Positions 8,642 through 18,028 of a stretch of 64,000 nucleotides of DNA are shown here, piece by piece. Source of the stretch: Candidatus Poribacteria bacterium (GTDB lineage Bacteria; Poribacteria; WGA-4E; WGA-3G); assembly GCA_003635315.1 (NCBI GenBank), contig PYJD01000031.1, positions 62,001 through 126,000 on the forward strand. Reading direction: 5' to 3'. The position numbers and the translations under genes are program-made. The notes beneath the pieces are model-generated. The model searched no databases. It saw only the letters and a program-made list of their open reading frames with translations, and had not been told where the DNA came from. The stretch's first letter is position 1. Each line of letters opens with the position of its first letter.

Positions 8642-10312
8642 TTGAGCATTAAACAGAAAGCATTGTTATGTGTTCCAATCTTTCTTGCTATATGTATTTC
8701 TTTAATATTGTTCTTTCCTAAAGTTGAATTGGATGACGGAACAATTGTTGGTTGGTATAGTGTAATCCCTCCACTCATTGCTATAACCTTAGCAGTGATT
8801 ACAACGAAATTATTTCTAAGTCTTGGTGTTGCTGTAGGCTCTGGACTTATCCTTTCTTGGACACAACAGAATTTTTCTATATACGGTTTCTTCTCTGAAT
8901 TGATCTGGTTTACACGTGCTGTTACCATTTCTAATGATGGTATCGACCTATTTAATATGTGGGTGATACTGTTTGTTCTCTTTATGATGTCGATGATTTC
9001 GGTGGTAATAGCATCAGGTGGAATTGCAGGTGCGATTAGCATTCTTTCCAAATTGGCACGAGGTCCACGGACGACCCAATTTATCACATCTCTCATGGGT
9101 AGTCTGATATTTATAGGGGATTATAGCAATGCCATGCTTGTTGGACCTACGATGCGTCCCCTAACCGATAAGTATAAGGTGTGTCGTGAGAAATTAGCAT
9201 ATATTGTTGATTCAACAAGTGCCCCCATTGCAGGACTCGCTTTTGTTAGCACCTGGATTGGCTATGAGGTCGGTTTATTTAATAGTGTCGCGGATAATAT
9301 AGGATTAGATAGTGATGGATATTCTATGTTCTTTGATGCCCTTCCGTTCAGATTCTATTGTATCTTAACCATTCTATTCGTCATGATAAATGCCATCAGT
9401 GGTCGTGATTATGGAACTATGCGGGGTGCATCAACACGAGCAAAAAACACGGGACAGGTGTCTGCACCTGACGCACAAGCGATGGGTGGTATTTCTGCTG
9501 ATCTGAACGTTTCAGAAAACAAGAATCAATTACTTTCTGCTTTTATACCCCTCACCCTCCTATTCGGACTGATCCTGGGTGGATTATGGATTGATGGAAA
9601 AGGTACAGGATCAATCTTATCCCTGACATCGTGGCGTGATGCTTTGTCGAATGCGAATAATGTTAAGATTCTTGCATCAGCAGCAATTACATCATTTTTT
9701 GCTGCGATCCTATGTGGTATATTTATTTCAAGGATGCCATTTTATCAGATTGGTAAGGCAATTAAGGATGGGTTATCCGGTACACTCCTGCCAATTGCTA
9801 TTATCTTATGTGCATGGGGTATCAAGGCAAGTTGTGACAAATTAGTTACAGGTGAATATATTGCGTCTCTATTAAGTGATGTTGTTTCACCGTTATGGTT
9901 TCCAGCACTTGTATTTGTTGTTGCGTCCTTAACCTCCTTTGCAACAGGAACAAGTTGGGGGACAATGGCAATTCTGATACCAACTGCTATTCCAGTAGCC
10001 TTTACACTTGATAATGATGTGTATGGTATAACAACCATAATATGTTTAGGGGCGGTCTTGGATGGCGCGATATTTGGGGATCACTGTTCACCCATATCAG
10101 ATACCACAATTTTGAGTGCAATTGTGAGTAGTTGTGATCCAATGCATCATGTTAGAACACAGATACCTTATGCTCTGACAGTTGCATTTGTAGCATTGAT
10201 ATGTGGTTATTTACCTGCTGCACTTGGAATTCCGTCGTATGTTGGTATTCTCATCGGTTTAGGCATTTTTATCCTGTTATTTTTCGGATTATTGCGATTA
10301 AGAACTGAATAA
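8642..10312 (+). CDS. NhaC-family Na+/H+ antiporter
   Basis: 556-residue inner-membrane transporter with about 12 hydrophobic segments. NhaC-family features include the FIGDYSNAMLVGPTMRPLTDK segment (about residues 157-178), the DSTSAPIAGLAF stretch after it, and the late FATGTSWGTMAIL...GAVLDGAIFGDHCSPISDTTILS region. These conserved polar membrane segments are typical of the family. Such proteins exchange Na+ for H+ or, in some members, malate for lactate. No ATG fits; the TTG at 8642 follows GAGGA with a short 4-bp gap. It stands alone, with repeats on both sides. Ion and substrate specificity are not deducible. Confidence 0.9.
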   Translation: MSIKQKALLCVPIFLAICISLILFFPKVELDDGTIVGWYSVIPPLIAITLAVITTKLFLSLGVAVGSGLILSWTQQNFSIYGFFSELIWFTRAVTISNDGIDLFNMWVILFVLFMMSMISVVIASGGIAGAISILSKLARGPRTTQFITSLMGSLIFIGDYSNAMLVGPTMRPLTDKYKVCREKLAYIVDSTSAPIAGLAFVSTWIGYEVGLFNSVADNIGLDSDGYSMFFDALPFRFYCILTILFVMINAISGRDYGTMRGASTRAKNTGQVSAPDAQAMGGISADLNVSENKNQLLSAFIPLTLLFGLILGGLWIDGKGTGSILSLTSWRDALSNANNVKILASAAITSFFAAILCGIFISRMPFYQIGKAIKDGLSGTLLPIAIILCAWGIKASCDKLVTGEYIASLLSDVVSPLWFPALVFVVASLTSFATGTSWGTMAILIPTAIPVAFTLDNDVYGITTIICLGAVLDGAIFGDHCSPISDTTILSAIVSSCDPMHHVRTQIPYALTVAFVALICGYLPAALGIPSYVGILIGLGIFILLFFGLLRLRTE

Positions 10313-10425
10313 ATATATTGTAGTGATCATAAAGGTATACCGTTTCTATTAATTTCGTAGTTCAGACAAAAATCCGTGGTTCAGATAAGAAACCAATACA
10401 TAAAACACCACATCTATTTAAATGA

Positions 10426-10461
10426 TACCATATCTAAATACGGAACGAGTTGTGTGTGGTA
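10426..10461. repeat. Short deletion derivative of the TACC...GGTA element
   Basis: TACCATATCTAA near one end and GTGTGGTA at the other, only 36 bp apart, matching the outer ends of the larger elements. The right flank is TAA, the left TGA. It lies in the 270-bp gap after the NhaC gene. The rest of the gap contains 'atccgtggttcagataag'-type filler common to other gaps here. Confidence 0.4.
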
Positions 10462-10488
10462 TAAGTTTCTTGTGTAGGATAGAGGTTT

Positions 10489-11840
10489 TTTATCTGAATT
10501 GCAGATTGCGCGGAGGAGTGGGTTTGGGATGGATTCGTCGTGTTTGTAAACCATCCCACTAATGAAATCTGATGTTTTATTCTTACGATGTTTCTACTTC
10601 TTGTAGAAATGTTTCAACGCTGAGTGTTTTGACAGCAATGAGTAGTAGTTCTGATAAACGATCAAGGTCTTGAATGGATTCAAGGATTTCTGCTACAGGT
10701 TCCGTATCACTCAACGGAAAACGTTCTGATAGAATAGATAGAATGTTCTTTATGCAGACTTGAAGTGAACCTTGTTCAATGCCTTGTTCAATGCCCTGGT
10801 TAATGCCGCGCTGCATGATGATTTCGTAAAAAGGAGATTCTTGCATCATTTCCTCCGATATTAGTTTCTGAAAGAGATTAGGATCATAGTTTAGACTACC
10901 CAAGGTGGTTAACGCATACAGCAGTGTGCTCTGCGTTTGTGAGTCAACAGGTGCGGATTTTGTTGTTTCAACACATTTCTGTAACCATCCTTCCGTGTTC
11001 AAGTTTAAAGGTGGTCTCATTAATGGTGTGAATGGCAATAATCCTACAGATGCTGAATCTAAATATGATTCACCTTCCAAATCTGATAGTCGTTTACCTG
11101 ATACTTATGTTGCAATCCAAACTGTTCATTTCCATAACTATAGCCGTCTGGAGTGGATGGATGGAAGAGGTTTATGTCTGAATCGCGGATTACGCGGATA
11201 AGAGACTTGGAATGGATTCACCGTGATTGTATACCATTCCACCTGTGAAATCTGATGTATTATTCTTACGATGTTTCTACTTCTTGTAGAAATGTATCAA
11301 CACTGAGTGTTTGGACAGCTATGAGTAGTAGCTCTGATAGCCGCTCAAGGTCTTGTATGGATTCAAGGGCTTCTGCTACGGGTGCTGTATCACTCAACGG
11401 GAAACGTTTTGTTAGAATAGATAGAATGTTCTTTATGCAGTTTTGAAGTGCACCTTTTTCAATGCCTTCTTCTCTGCCGCGCTGCATGATGATTTCGTAA
11501 AAAGGAGATTCTTGCATCATTTCCTCCGATATTAGTTTCTGAAAAAGATTAGGATCATAGTTTAGACTACCCAAGGTGGTTAACGCATACAGCAGTGTGC
11601 TCCGCGTTTGTAAGTCAACAGGTGCGGATTCTGTTCTTTCAACACATTTCTGTAACCATCCTTCAGTGTTCAGGTCTACTGGTGGTTTCATTAATGGCGT
11701 GAACGGCAACAACCCTACTGATGCTGAATCTAAATATGATTCACCTTCTAAATCTACCAACCGAATCACCTGATATCTATGTTGTAATCCAAACTGGTCA
11801 TTTCCATAACTATAACCACCCGGATCGGTTTGTCCGGCAT
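10489..11840. repeat. Tandem duplication carrying the Rpn-type gene
   Basis: Two direct copies of about 660 bp, roughly 10489-11150 and 11178-11840. Each includes the 3' half of the gene and the same downstream flank (a 'tctgaat..cggatt.cgcgga' block, then a block ending 'ttcttacgatgtttctac'). The duplication explains why the downstream copy lacks its 5' half. Confidence 0.75.
10583..11150 (-). pseudogene. Truncated Rpn-type PD-(D/E)XK gene (5' half lost)
   Basis: A near-identical copy of the 3' half of the gene at 11266-12153. The open part codes for 165 residues starting at the internal EGESYLDSASVGLLPF segment. Homology to the intact copy continues upstream to about 11150 but with a 1-bp deletion (around 11090), then stops abruptly. 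The N-terminal nuclease core is missing, so no nuclease activity is expected. The linker carries extra G-I-E-Q units (GINQGIEQGIEQG) compared with the intact copy (GREEGIEKG), a simple-sequence expansion. Confidence 0.8.
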
Positions 11841-12153
11841 TTGAGCTTAAATATAGGACTACTGAATAGACTGGAAGTTCATACCGTAGTAAAAGTTCAC
11901 CAGCATACGCGAGTACACGGAACGGCATCGGTTTATCTCTACTATCCTGGGTTTGCACCTCTATATGTAGAATAACTGTTTCATTGTTCCATAACACTTT
12001 AAATGTCATGTCGTTCCGATGGACTTTAACGGTTTGTTGCTCTGTGTCAAGTGTCTCTAAAACTTCAACATCGGGTGTAGCAAAGGATAGGATTGCGAAG
12101 TCATTTGCGAATCTATCCATCAGATGCTTCACGATTTCATCGTATTGTGCCAT
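11266..12153 (-). CDS. Rpn-family PD-(D/E)XK nuclease/transposase-like protein
   Basis: 295 residues. The N-terminal half has the PD-(D/E)XK-type core of the Rpn/YhgA family, with the E-x-Q strand in ILHIEVQTQDSRDKPMPFRVLAYAGELLLRY cut here by the family's 'MP.R...Y' signature. A G-x3-G-x3-G linker (RGREEGIEKGAL) leads to a C-terminal helical domain resembling DUF4351. Family members are recombination-promoting nucleases or defence-related effectors. A ribosome-binding site is weak. Its 3' half is duplicated just downstream as a pseudogene. Assignment is good at family level; the biological role is unknown. Confidence 0.8.
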   Translation of the reverse strand: MAQYDEIVKHLMDRFANDFAILSFATPDVEVLETLDTEQQTVKVHRNDMTFKVLWNNETVILHIEVQTQDSRDKPMPFRVLAYAGELLLRYELPVYSVVLYLSSNAGQTDPGGYSYGNDQFGLQHRYQVIRLVDLEGESYLDSASVGLLPFTPLMKPPVDLNTEGWLQKCVERTESAPVDLQTRSTLLYALTTLGSLNYDPNLFQKLISEEMMQESPFYEIIMQRGREEGIEKGALQNCIKNILSILTKRFPLSDTAPVAEALESIQDLERLSELLLIAVQTLSVDTFLQEVETS

Positions 12154-12242
12154 GTAAAGTGCTATTACCTCACTAAGAATTCCTTCTATTAATTTTATAT
12201 TGTGGGGTGGTATGTTGTCAAGTTAATCCGCGATTAAGACAC

Positions 12243-13142
12243 CTATGAGTTGAGATCTGGGAATCGGAGAAACCTTTTGGCATTCCCACCCATAATATCT
12301 TCTAATTCTGATTGCCGGATATGTGGCATGAGTTTCTCAATTATCGTTGTCAACTCACCATAACCGGGTTCCTCCAGAATCCACGGAAAATCAGTTGCCC
12401 ACATAACCCTTTTCGATCCAAAATCGTTGAAAAGATTACTATGCATTCCTGCTAAGTTCTTATACGGATAAGGTTCCTTGCTAAATGCATATTGTCCTGA
12501 TAGATGGACGGTAACATTTTCATATCGAGCCAATCGGAAGGTCGTATGCATATTTAGGTTATACCCACCAATCTGAATCTGTGGTCTACCGAGTTCGTCC
12601 TGTGTGAATTTGCCTTTCCCAGGTGTCATACCGAGATGATTTAGGACGACACGAACTTGTGGAAATTCTTGAACCAAGAAGGGGAGTAGATGTGCGTCAA
12701 TGGATCTCGGATATACCCACATGACATAGTCTTTTTCTGCGGCACACTTCCAAATTGGGTATGTGCTAAATTCAGTAACATCTTTCGTTTCGAAAATATC
12801 ACGCGGTCCACCAAGGTCAAAGAGTCGAAAACCGATTATACCTGTACCTTCTGCCAGTTCTGTCATGTGTTCTTCTGGATTCGGATGATCTTGCGGTACA
12901 AGTCCAATACCGAGAAACCTATCTGGATAGGTCTTAAGACAATGAAGTAAATAACTGTGTTGTTCTATTGTTCTCCCACCAATTTGTACGAGAACTGCTT
13001 GGTCCACCCCGGTTTCCTTCATTAATCCCAATAGCTTTTCTGCGGATTCATCTCTATCAGCAGGTGTATTCGATGAAACTTCACGGGGGAATTCATCCGA
13101 AACAGTCGTAAATACATGTACATGTGCATCAATTACAGGCAT
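12243..13142 (-). CDS. Amidohydrolase family (PF04909-type) metal-dependent hydrolase
   Basis: 299-residue TIM-barrel amidohydrolase. It starts with the metal-binding H7-x-H9 of IDAHVHVF, has the mid-barrel His in VVLNHLGMTPG (about residue 169) and the late Asp in VMWATDFPWILEEPGYG. These are the landmarks of the amidohydrolase-2 group, which includes decarboxylases and lactonases such as 4-sulfomuconolactone hydrolase and L-fuconolactonase-like enzymes. The substrate is not predictable. It is followed 60 bp upstream on the same strand by the VOC gene, a loose pairing compatible with small-molecule catabolism. Confidence 0.88.
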   Translation of the reverse strand: MPVIDAHVHVFTTVSDEFPREVSSNTPADRDESAEKLLGLMKETGVDQAVLVQIGGRTIEQHSYLLHCLKTYPDRFLGIGLVPQDHPNPEEHMTELAEGTGIIGFRLFDLGGPRDIFETKDVTEFSTYPIWKCAAEKDYVMWVYPRSIDAHLLPFLVQEFPQVRVVLNHLGMTPGKGKFTQDELGRPQIQIGGYNLNMHTTFRLARYENVTVHLSGQYAFSKEPYPYKNLAGMHSNLFNDFGSKRVMWATDFPWILEEPGYGELTTIIEKLMPHIRQSELEDIMGGNAKRFLRFPDLNS

Positions 13143-13202
13143 CTCAACATTTCCTTATATTTATCTTTCGTTTAATAAACTTACCGAAAATACGCTTGAT
13201 CC

Positions 13203-13601
13203 TTACTCAGTATCTACGATCTGAATATTGTTTCCACAAGTATCATTGAAAACAGCAAAAATTGTTACTCCTATATCAGTAGGTTCTACACTGAATTCGA
13301 CGCCAAGGGTGATTAAGCGCTCATATTCTTCCTGAACGTCTTCCACATAGAATTGGGCACAAGGAATTCCTGCATTAAATAGAGCTTCTTGATACGTTTT
13401 GGCGGGTCCAAAACTATTCTCAGATAATGGTTCTAACAAAAGTTCAGTCCCGTCTTGTTCTTCTTTTGATACAACTGTAAGCCATCTGTCACCATTTCCT
13501 AAGGGAATGTCCCTCTTTTTAACAAATCCCAATTTTTCAGTATAAAATTCTAACGCACTGTCCTGATCTTGAACAAAAATGCTGGTTACTCTAATTTTCA
13601 T
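13203..13601 (-). CDS. VOC (glyoxalase/bleomycin-resistance fold) family protein
   Basis: 132-residue vicinal-oxygen-chelate protein with two beta-alpha-beta-beta-beta modules. The first is IRVTSIFVQDQDSALEFY...LGFVKK, the second IPCAQFYVEDVQEEYERL...IFAVFNDTCGNNIQIVDTE. The late E-L-L-L-E of the first module and I-Q-I-V-D of the second are near metal-ligand positions, but the usual His/Glu set is incomplete. It could be an enzyme or a binding or resistance protein. Function unassigned beyond the fold. Confidence 0.85.
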   Translation of the reverse strand: MKIRVTSIFVQDQDSALEFYTEKLGFVKKRDIPLGNGDRWLTVVSKEEQDGTELLLEPLSENSFGPAKTYQEALFNAGIPCAQFYVEDVQEEYERLITLGVEFSVEPTDIGVTIFAVFNDTCGNNIQIVDTE

Positions 13602-14151
13602 TAAGTTATTTACCTCGAATTTGGTAAGAAATTATAAATTACCAAATATAAATTTTTGAAAAGTCCTTGTAGGGAATCAACGCAGTTTGCGCCTATGGCA
13701 TGCTGCGGGGTTGAATCCAAGCTGAAACACATCATATACGGTATATGAAAACGTTTCATGTTGGGTTTCGTTTCAACCCAACCTACAAGAGGAGTATACA
13801 TCGCGCAATTATGATTGGAGAATTCGTAAATTGACACCTATTGGTGGTTTGAATCTGTTCCGATGATTCAAATATTACTTATCCTATCAATTTACTTTTA
13901 TAACGACTTGTGTCAGTTAACTAATTGTTTGTATTAAATTCACACATGCTGTATTAAACAAATAAACATTTCGTCCCTACAGGACTCAAGAGGTTTATGT
14001 GACGTTTTTCTATAAACATTTCGTCCCTACAGGACTCAAGAGAGATCAGAGAAAAAGGAAAACGCTCAAAACCTTCTGTTTATGTGAAATTACTTTCTAC
14101 AATTAATCATTTAGCACAACTCGTTTTTATAATTTTCATGTATCAAGATTC
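13602..14151. other. Intergenic region with dispersed repeats
   Basis: Holds a 'gttgggtttcgtttcaaccc' palindromic block near 13750-13795 (a repeat seen again near 18720, 27575 and 31270), an AT-rich stretch, and the 31-bp direct repeat described separately. No convincing gene. Confidence 0.6.
13962..14042. repeat. 31-bp direct repeat separated by 19 bp
   Basis: 'ATAAACATTTCGTCCCTACA' plus GGACTCAAGAG occurs at 13962-13992 and again identically at 14012-14042. The first 17 bases are the complement of the 'GGGACGAAATGTTTATA' block found near 16130 and 29930. The spacing is too short and the copies too few for a CRISPR array. Confidence 0.8.
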
Positions 14152-14880
14152 TTAATGTGATAAGGCATCTAAACTAAAAATCTTGCGACGCGCAGGTGTG
14201 TTACAGTGTTCTGCAATGGATGCGAATTGTGTTGGTCCCACCCGTCCCGGTGTACGTTTCTCATAGATAAGTATAATAGACTTCCGTGGTGTGTCTGAAG
14301 AATTATCCATTGAGGTATGCCATCCACATGAATTAAACATGATAGCCGTACCAGCCTTACCGGGAAAACTTTTATGTCCCGGCATACTCTCCTGTAATAA
14401 GGGACGTTTATAGGGACCAGACCCGTGTCTATGACTTCCCGGGACAAATCCAAACTCCCCACCACCTTTCGGGACATCATTAACATATATCTGCACCTTA
14501 ATATGTATAGGATTATCCTTACCTACATCAGGATGCCAACCCGTATAACTTACTGGCCACGGAGCAACTGTTCTCACTTGAGGTCCGAGTAGGATTACAT
14601 CGTCATCAGTGAATTCCATCAACGCTCCGTAATAACTCGGATGATCTATGATGTCTATAAATATAGTGTCTTTCTCAAGTGGATTTGGAATATCATAGAA
14701 AGTGGCAGCAGCATCTGCTGTTTCAACCCTTTCTAACCATTCCTCCTTACATTCATCTGCCCAAAAATCAAAGGCAGTTTGGAGACGTTTTAATTGTTCA
14801 CCTTGGATGGCATTTTCAAACACAAGATATCCGTCACGTTCCCACTGTTCTTTTTCTTCAGGTGTCGGTCTATTCATCAT
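14152..14880 (-). CDS. Phytanoyl-CoA dioxygenase (PhyH) family protein
   Basis: 242-residue Fe(II)/2-oxoglutarate oxygenase. The facial triad is H116 and D118 in TGWHPDVGK and H188 in CGWHTSMDN. R199 (TPRKSIILIYE) is the candidate 2-oxoglutarate Arg. The GGGEFGFVPGSHRHG strand is typical of the family. Its ATG overlaps the TGA of the upstream PLP-enzyme gene by 4 bases, so the two products are made together. This suggests oxygenation of an amino-acid-like or hydroxy-amino-acid substrate. Exact substrate unknown. Confidence 0.88.
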   Translation of the reverse strand: MMNRPTPEEKEQWERDGYLVFENAIQGEQLKRLQTAFDFWADECKEEWLERVETADAAATFYDIPNPLEKDTIFIDIIDHPSYYGALMEFTDDDVILLGPQVRTVAPWPVSYTGWHPDVGKDNPIHIKVQIYVNDVPKGGGEFGFVPGSHRHGSGPYKRPLLQESMPGHKSFPGKAGTAIMFNSCGWHTSMDNSSDTPRKSIILIYEKRTPGRVGPTQFASIAEHCNTPARRKIFSLDALSH

Positions 14881-15920
14881 TTCACCTTTCCTCTACCGGC
14901 AATTTGCCAGACTGTTTCTACTTTATCGCCTCGTATACCAACCAATTCATCGTGTAGATTACTTGTCATTCCTTGATGTAATGGAATGACTGACAGTTTA
15001 TCACCAACTTGGAATTTATTTGTGCAATTACTTACATCAACATGTCCGTGTTCAACAGACATACCATATATTTTTGCATCTGGAAATTCAATTATATGAC
15101 CATAAGGACTGGGTGGATAACTCGCAAAGGTTTTCTGTCCTCCGTCAATAATAATTCGTTCCGGTGTAGGTGTGCTAACAACAGTTGTTAATACACGAAG
15201 CACACACTCTTCTGGAGATAACATATCAGAATTACCGATTCGAGACAACCCTTCATAAACATAAGATCCGCTCCGTGTTTCTGTACATCCAATTTCTTTC
15301 GATGCTGCTTCTGAACCTGTTCCACCCCCGCTAATTATGTTTACCGATAACCCATCAATTTTAAAGAGATCTACTGTTTCTGAGATATACTGTTTTACTC
15401 TTACATTACTGGGATAAGTCATGATCCCTTGTAAATCTACTCCCGACAATTTATCAATTTTCTGTGCAAGTTGTAGTGCATGTATTGGGGATTGAACACC
15501 ACATCTGCCACTACCAGTATCTAATTCAATTATCAGAGGAATTACACACCCATCTTGCGTAGCTTGCAGAGATATACCATTGGCAGTTGTTTCTGAATCA
15601 ACAGCGACAATAATTGTTGCACGTTTTGACAAGGCAGTTAATCGCTTCACCTTTGGTGTTCCGACAATGTTATAGGGTATCAGGATATTGTCTATACCTG
15701 CATCCACCATGGATTCTGCTTCACCTAATTTCTGACAAGTAATCCCTTGTGAACCTGCAGCGAGTTGCAATTTTGAAATTTCTGGCACTTTATGGGTTTT
15801 GGTATGAACACGGAGCGGGATATCAAGATTTTGACAGAGCGATGCCATGTCTTGAATATTCTTTTCAAGCACATCTAAATCAGCAATAAGGGTGGGAGTG
15901 TCTAAATCATGGATGTGCAT
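14877..15920 (-). CDS. D-threonine aldolase / D-serine dehydratase-like PLP enzyme
   Basis: 347 residues, alanine-racemase-like fold III PLP protein of the D-threonine aldolase (DTA/DSD1) family. The N-terminal LDTPTLIADLDVLEKNI and RVHTKTHK give the PLP Lys (K41). IELDTGSGRCGV and the phosphate-binding SGGGTG are also present. In DTA/DSD1 enzymes a divalent metal is bound by His and a Cys or Asp two residues later (H-x-C/D); here the matching site reads PLHQGMTSNL, so the second ligand is Gly. Activity may therefore differ. It is translationally coupled to the downstream PhyH oxygenase (ATGA overlap). Confidence 0.85.
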   Translation of the reverse strand: MHIHDLDTPTLIADLDVLEKNIQDMASLCQNLDIPLRVHTKTHKVPEISKLQLAAGSQGITCQKLGEAESMVDAGIDNILIPYNIVGTPKVKRLTALSKRATIIVAVDSETTANGISLQATQDGCVIPLIIELDTGSGRCGVQSPIHALQLAQKIDKLSGVDLQGIMTYPSNVRVKQYISETVDLFKIDGLSVNIISGGGTGSEAASKEIGCTETRSGSYVYEGLSRIGNSDMLSPEECVLRVLTTVVSTPTPERIIIDGGQKTFASYPPSPYGHIIEFPDAKIYGMSVEHGHVDVSNCTNKFQVGDKLSVIPLHQGMTSNLHDELVGIRGDKVETVWQIAGRGKVK

Positions 15921-16288
15921 AGAAATTTTTCCTCTTAAGTAGGTAATACTTTATCTTTTGTGTAGTATTGTGTCAAGTCAATTGAGCAGGATTATTTAGT
16001 TTTTAATTTATTCAATACATTTTATCTATTCCGTTAATGTTCATATTGGTCTTGAGTCACGACAAATGCCCGGAGAATGCCTTATGGCATTCATACCGTT
16101 GATTCCGCGCATTTGGTGTTGATTTGGTTGGGACGAAATGTTTATAGCAAAGTGCATACACCATATTGAGCCCCCGACAACAGATGCTAATGGAATTACA
16201 TCAAGTTAATCTGTTGATGGAGGGTTACACCTCTGTTTTACGTTGCCTGCGGGGGATATGTGACGGTGGTATTAGGTGAACTCTAACG
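15921..16288. other. Intergenic region with dispersed palindromic repeats
   Basis: Contains an 'AATGCCTTATGGCATTCAT' dyad near 16076-16094, the 'cgcatttggtgttgatttgg' block and GGGACGAAATGTTTATAG near 16132. The same composite occurs near 29890-30060. Also a 'caatacattttatctattcc' block repeated near 18490. No gene seen. Confidence 0.6.
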
Positions 16289-18028
16289 TTATTTATCAGA
16301 CTGACTAATTTCTTCCCAGTCCCAAAGAAGGATCGTCCCATCCCCACTGCAACTTGCCAAGGTTCTACCATCAGGAGAAAATCGCAAAGCATTAACACCT
16401 TCTGTGTGTCCAGCAATTGTTTTCAATATACGTCCACCTGGAACTTCCCACACACGAATTAGATTGAGACTTTTTTGTGCACGATCGTACACACCACCCC
16501 CTGCGAGTGTTTTTCCATCTGGGGAAAAGGTTATAGCGGTAGTGTAACTTGAATAGGTGGGAATCATAAGTAATTCTTTACCTGTGGACACCTCCCACAA
16601 GCGAATTGTCATATCTTTACTTGTTGTAGCAAGCGTTTCCCTGTCAGGTGAAAAACTATAACGCCAGATAATATCCTTATGTCCAGTAATATGGTACATG
16701 TCTGTGCCTGTTTCAATATCAAAAATACGAATAGCAGTCCGTTCTTTTATATATTCTGCAGAAATACGACGTTGAGAAGTTTTTGATTTTTGTTTTGTGG
16801 AATATCTTTTTTGCTGAGGTGCAGAAATTTCAGCACCCGTCTCTGTATCCAAAAACTTAAGTTTGTCTTTACCACTTATAGTGTTAAGTATTTTTCCATC
16901 AGGTGAAAATTGTAATGTTTTGCCTACTGTGCCATGCCCTGTTGTAAATATTGAATGTTCTAAAGTTACTGGATTCCAAGATACAATTGTATCTCCCCAA
17001 CCGCCAGACAAAAGCGTGCTTCCATCAGGTGAGATTGCCAAAGATTTTATTTGATATGTGTCTGGTGTAGGAGTGGACATTAACAGACCACCAGTATTTA
17101 CATTCCATTTGTGTATATACGGTTGCCGTCCGATAGTGTCTCCACCCAAATAACCTATACCGAAAAGGTCGTTACCATCGGGAGAAAATACTAAATCCTG
17201 GGGAAAGGGAACATAATGAAAATGGCGCGATTCGTGTTTACCATTTTGGAAAGTATGTAGCAGAATTTCTTGTGTCCTTGTACAACTTACTAACTTTTTT
17301 CCATCGGATGAGAATGCTAAACCGTCGATACCTGTACTTTTGTGGTCTCCAACCGTTGAAAGTTTTCGTCCAGTTTGTGCTTCCCATAAACGCAGAGTTC
17401 CATCTCGATGCCCACTCGCAAAGATTTTCCCATCAGGTGAAAAAGCCAATGCTTCAATCGCATTCGAATCTGGCATAGTAATAGATCTGTCAAGGTATAT
17501 CTTCAATCGACGAAACAGATTATCCCAGTATTTGGAGTGCCGCTTAATTTGATTGCCTGTTGCTACATCCCAAAGAATGATAGTTGTATCATAAGTTCCT
17601 CCACTGACGACGGTTTTCCCGTCAGGTGACACGGCGATGCTTCCAATTGAACCCCTATGTCCGGCGAATACAGCGGTTTGTTCCCCTGTGTCTATGTTCC
17701 ACAATCGGACTGTTCTATCAAGACTGCAACTCACGAGAAAACTACCATCTGTAGGAAAGTCTATTGCTGTCACCCTTTTTGTATTACCTGTGAGAAGCGC
17801 GAGTTCTCTTCGCGTGTGTGCATCGTATATCCAGATTCCAATATCTGTTGCGACTGCAACACGGTTACCGTCTGGTGTGAATTTGATGTCATTTAGTTCT
17901 CCCTTTCCAATCCGAAGTTTTGCACCTTCAGGGAGTTGCCATCTGTTATAATCTTGAGCAAAGAGGTTTAGGCAAAACAGAGTTGAGGCGAAAAGCCAAA
18001 TCAAAAGGAGGAATTTTGTGATTTTCAT
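16289..18028 (-). CDS. Secreted WD40-repeat protein lacking dockerin and sorting domain
   Basis: 579 residues. A signal peptide (1-24, ending LNLFA) is followed by QDYNRWQLPEGAKLRIGKG, the N-terminal signature shared with the proteins of the 45.7-64 kb array. About 12-13 WD40 blades follow, each with FSPDG...LASGS...D-x-T-I-x-LWD spacing. It ends right after the last blade (ILLWDWEEISQSDK), exactly where the array members continue into the dockerin-like and C-terminal sorting modules. It is therefore likely periplasmic rather than a cargo of the outer-membrane exporter. A protein-interaction role is inferred; no catalytic domain is seen. It stands alone in the window, far from its paralogues. 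Confidence 0.88.
   Translation of the reverse strand: MKITKFLLLIWLFASTLFCLNLFAQDYNRWQLPEGAKLRIGKGELNDIKFTPDGNRVAVATDIGIWIYDAHTRRELALLTGNTKRVTAIDFPTDGSFLVSCSLDRTVRLWNIDTGEQTAVFAGHRGSIGSIAVSPDGKTVVSGGTYDTTIILWDVATGNQIKRHSKYWDNLFRRLKIYLDRSITMPDSNAIEALAFSPDGKIFASGHRDGTLRLWEAQTGRKLSTVGDHKSTGIDGLAFSSDGKKLVSCTRTQEILLHTFQNGKHESRHFHYVPFPQDLVFSPDGNDLFGIGYLGGDTIGRQPYIHKWNVNTGGLLMSTPTPDTYQIKSLAISPDGSTLLSGGWGDTIVSWNPVTLEHSIFTTGHGTVGKTLQFSPDGKILNTISGKDKLKFLDTETGAEISAPQQKRYSTKQKSKTSQRRISAEYIKERTAIRIFDIETGTDMYHITGHKDIIWRYSFSPDRETLATTSKDMTIRLWEVSTGKELLMIPTYSSYTTAITFSPDGKTLAGGGVYDRAQKSLNLIRVWEVPGGRILKTIAGHTEGVNALRFSPDGRTLASCSGDGTILLWDWEEISQSDK

Noticed and set aside
13610-13837. 75-codon open frame next to the VOC gene
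   Set aside because: Built from the 'gttgggtttcgtttcaaccc' repeat that recurs in other gaps; no coding features.
13962-14042. Mini CRISPR array
   Set aside because: Only two repeats with a 19-bp spacer, the repeat matches a dispersed intergenic block, and no cas gene is nearby.
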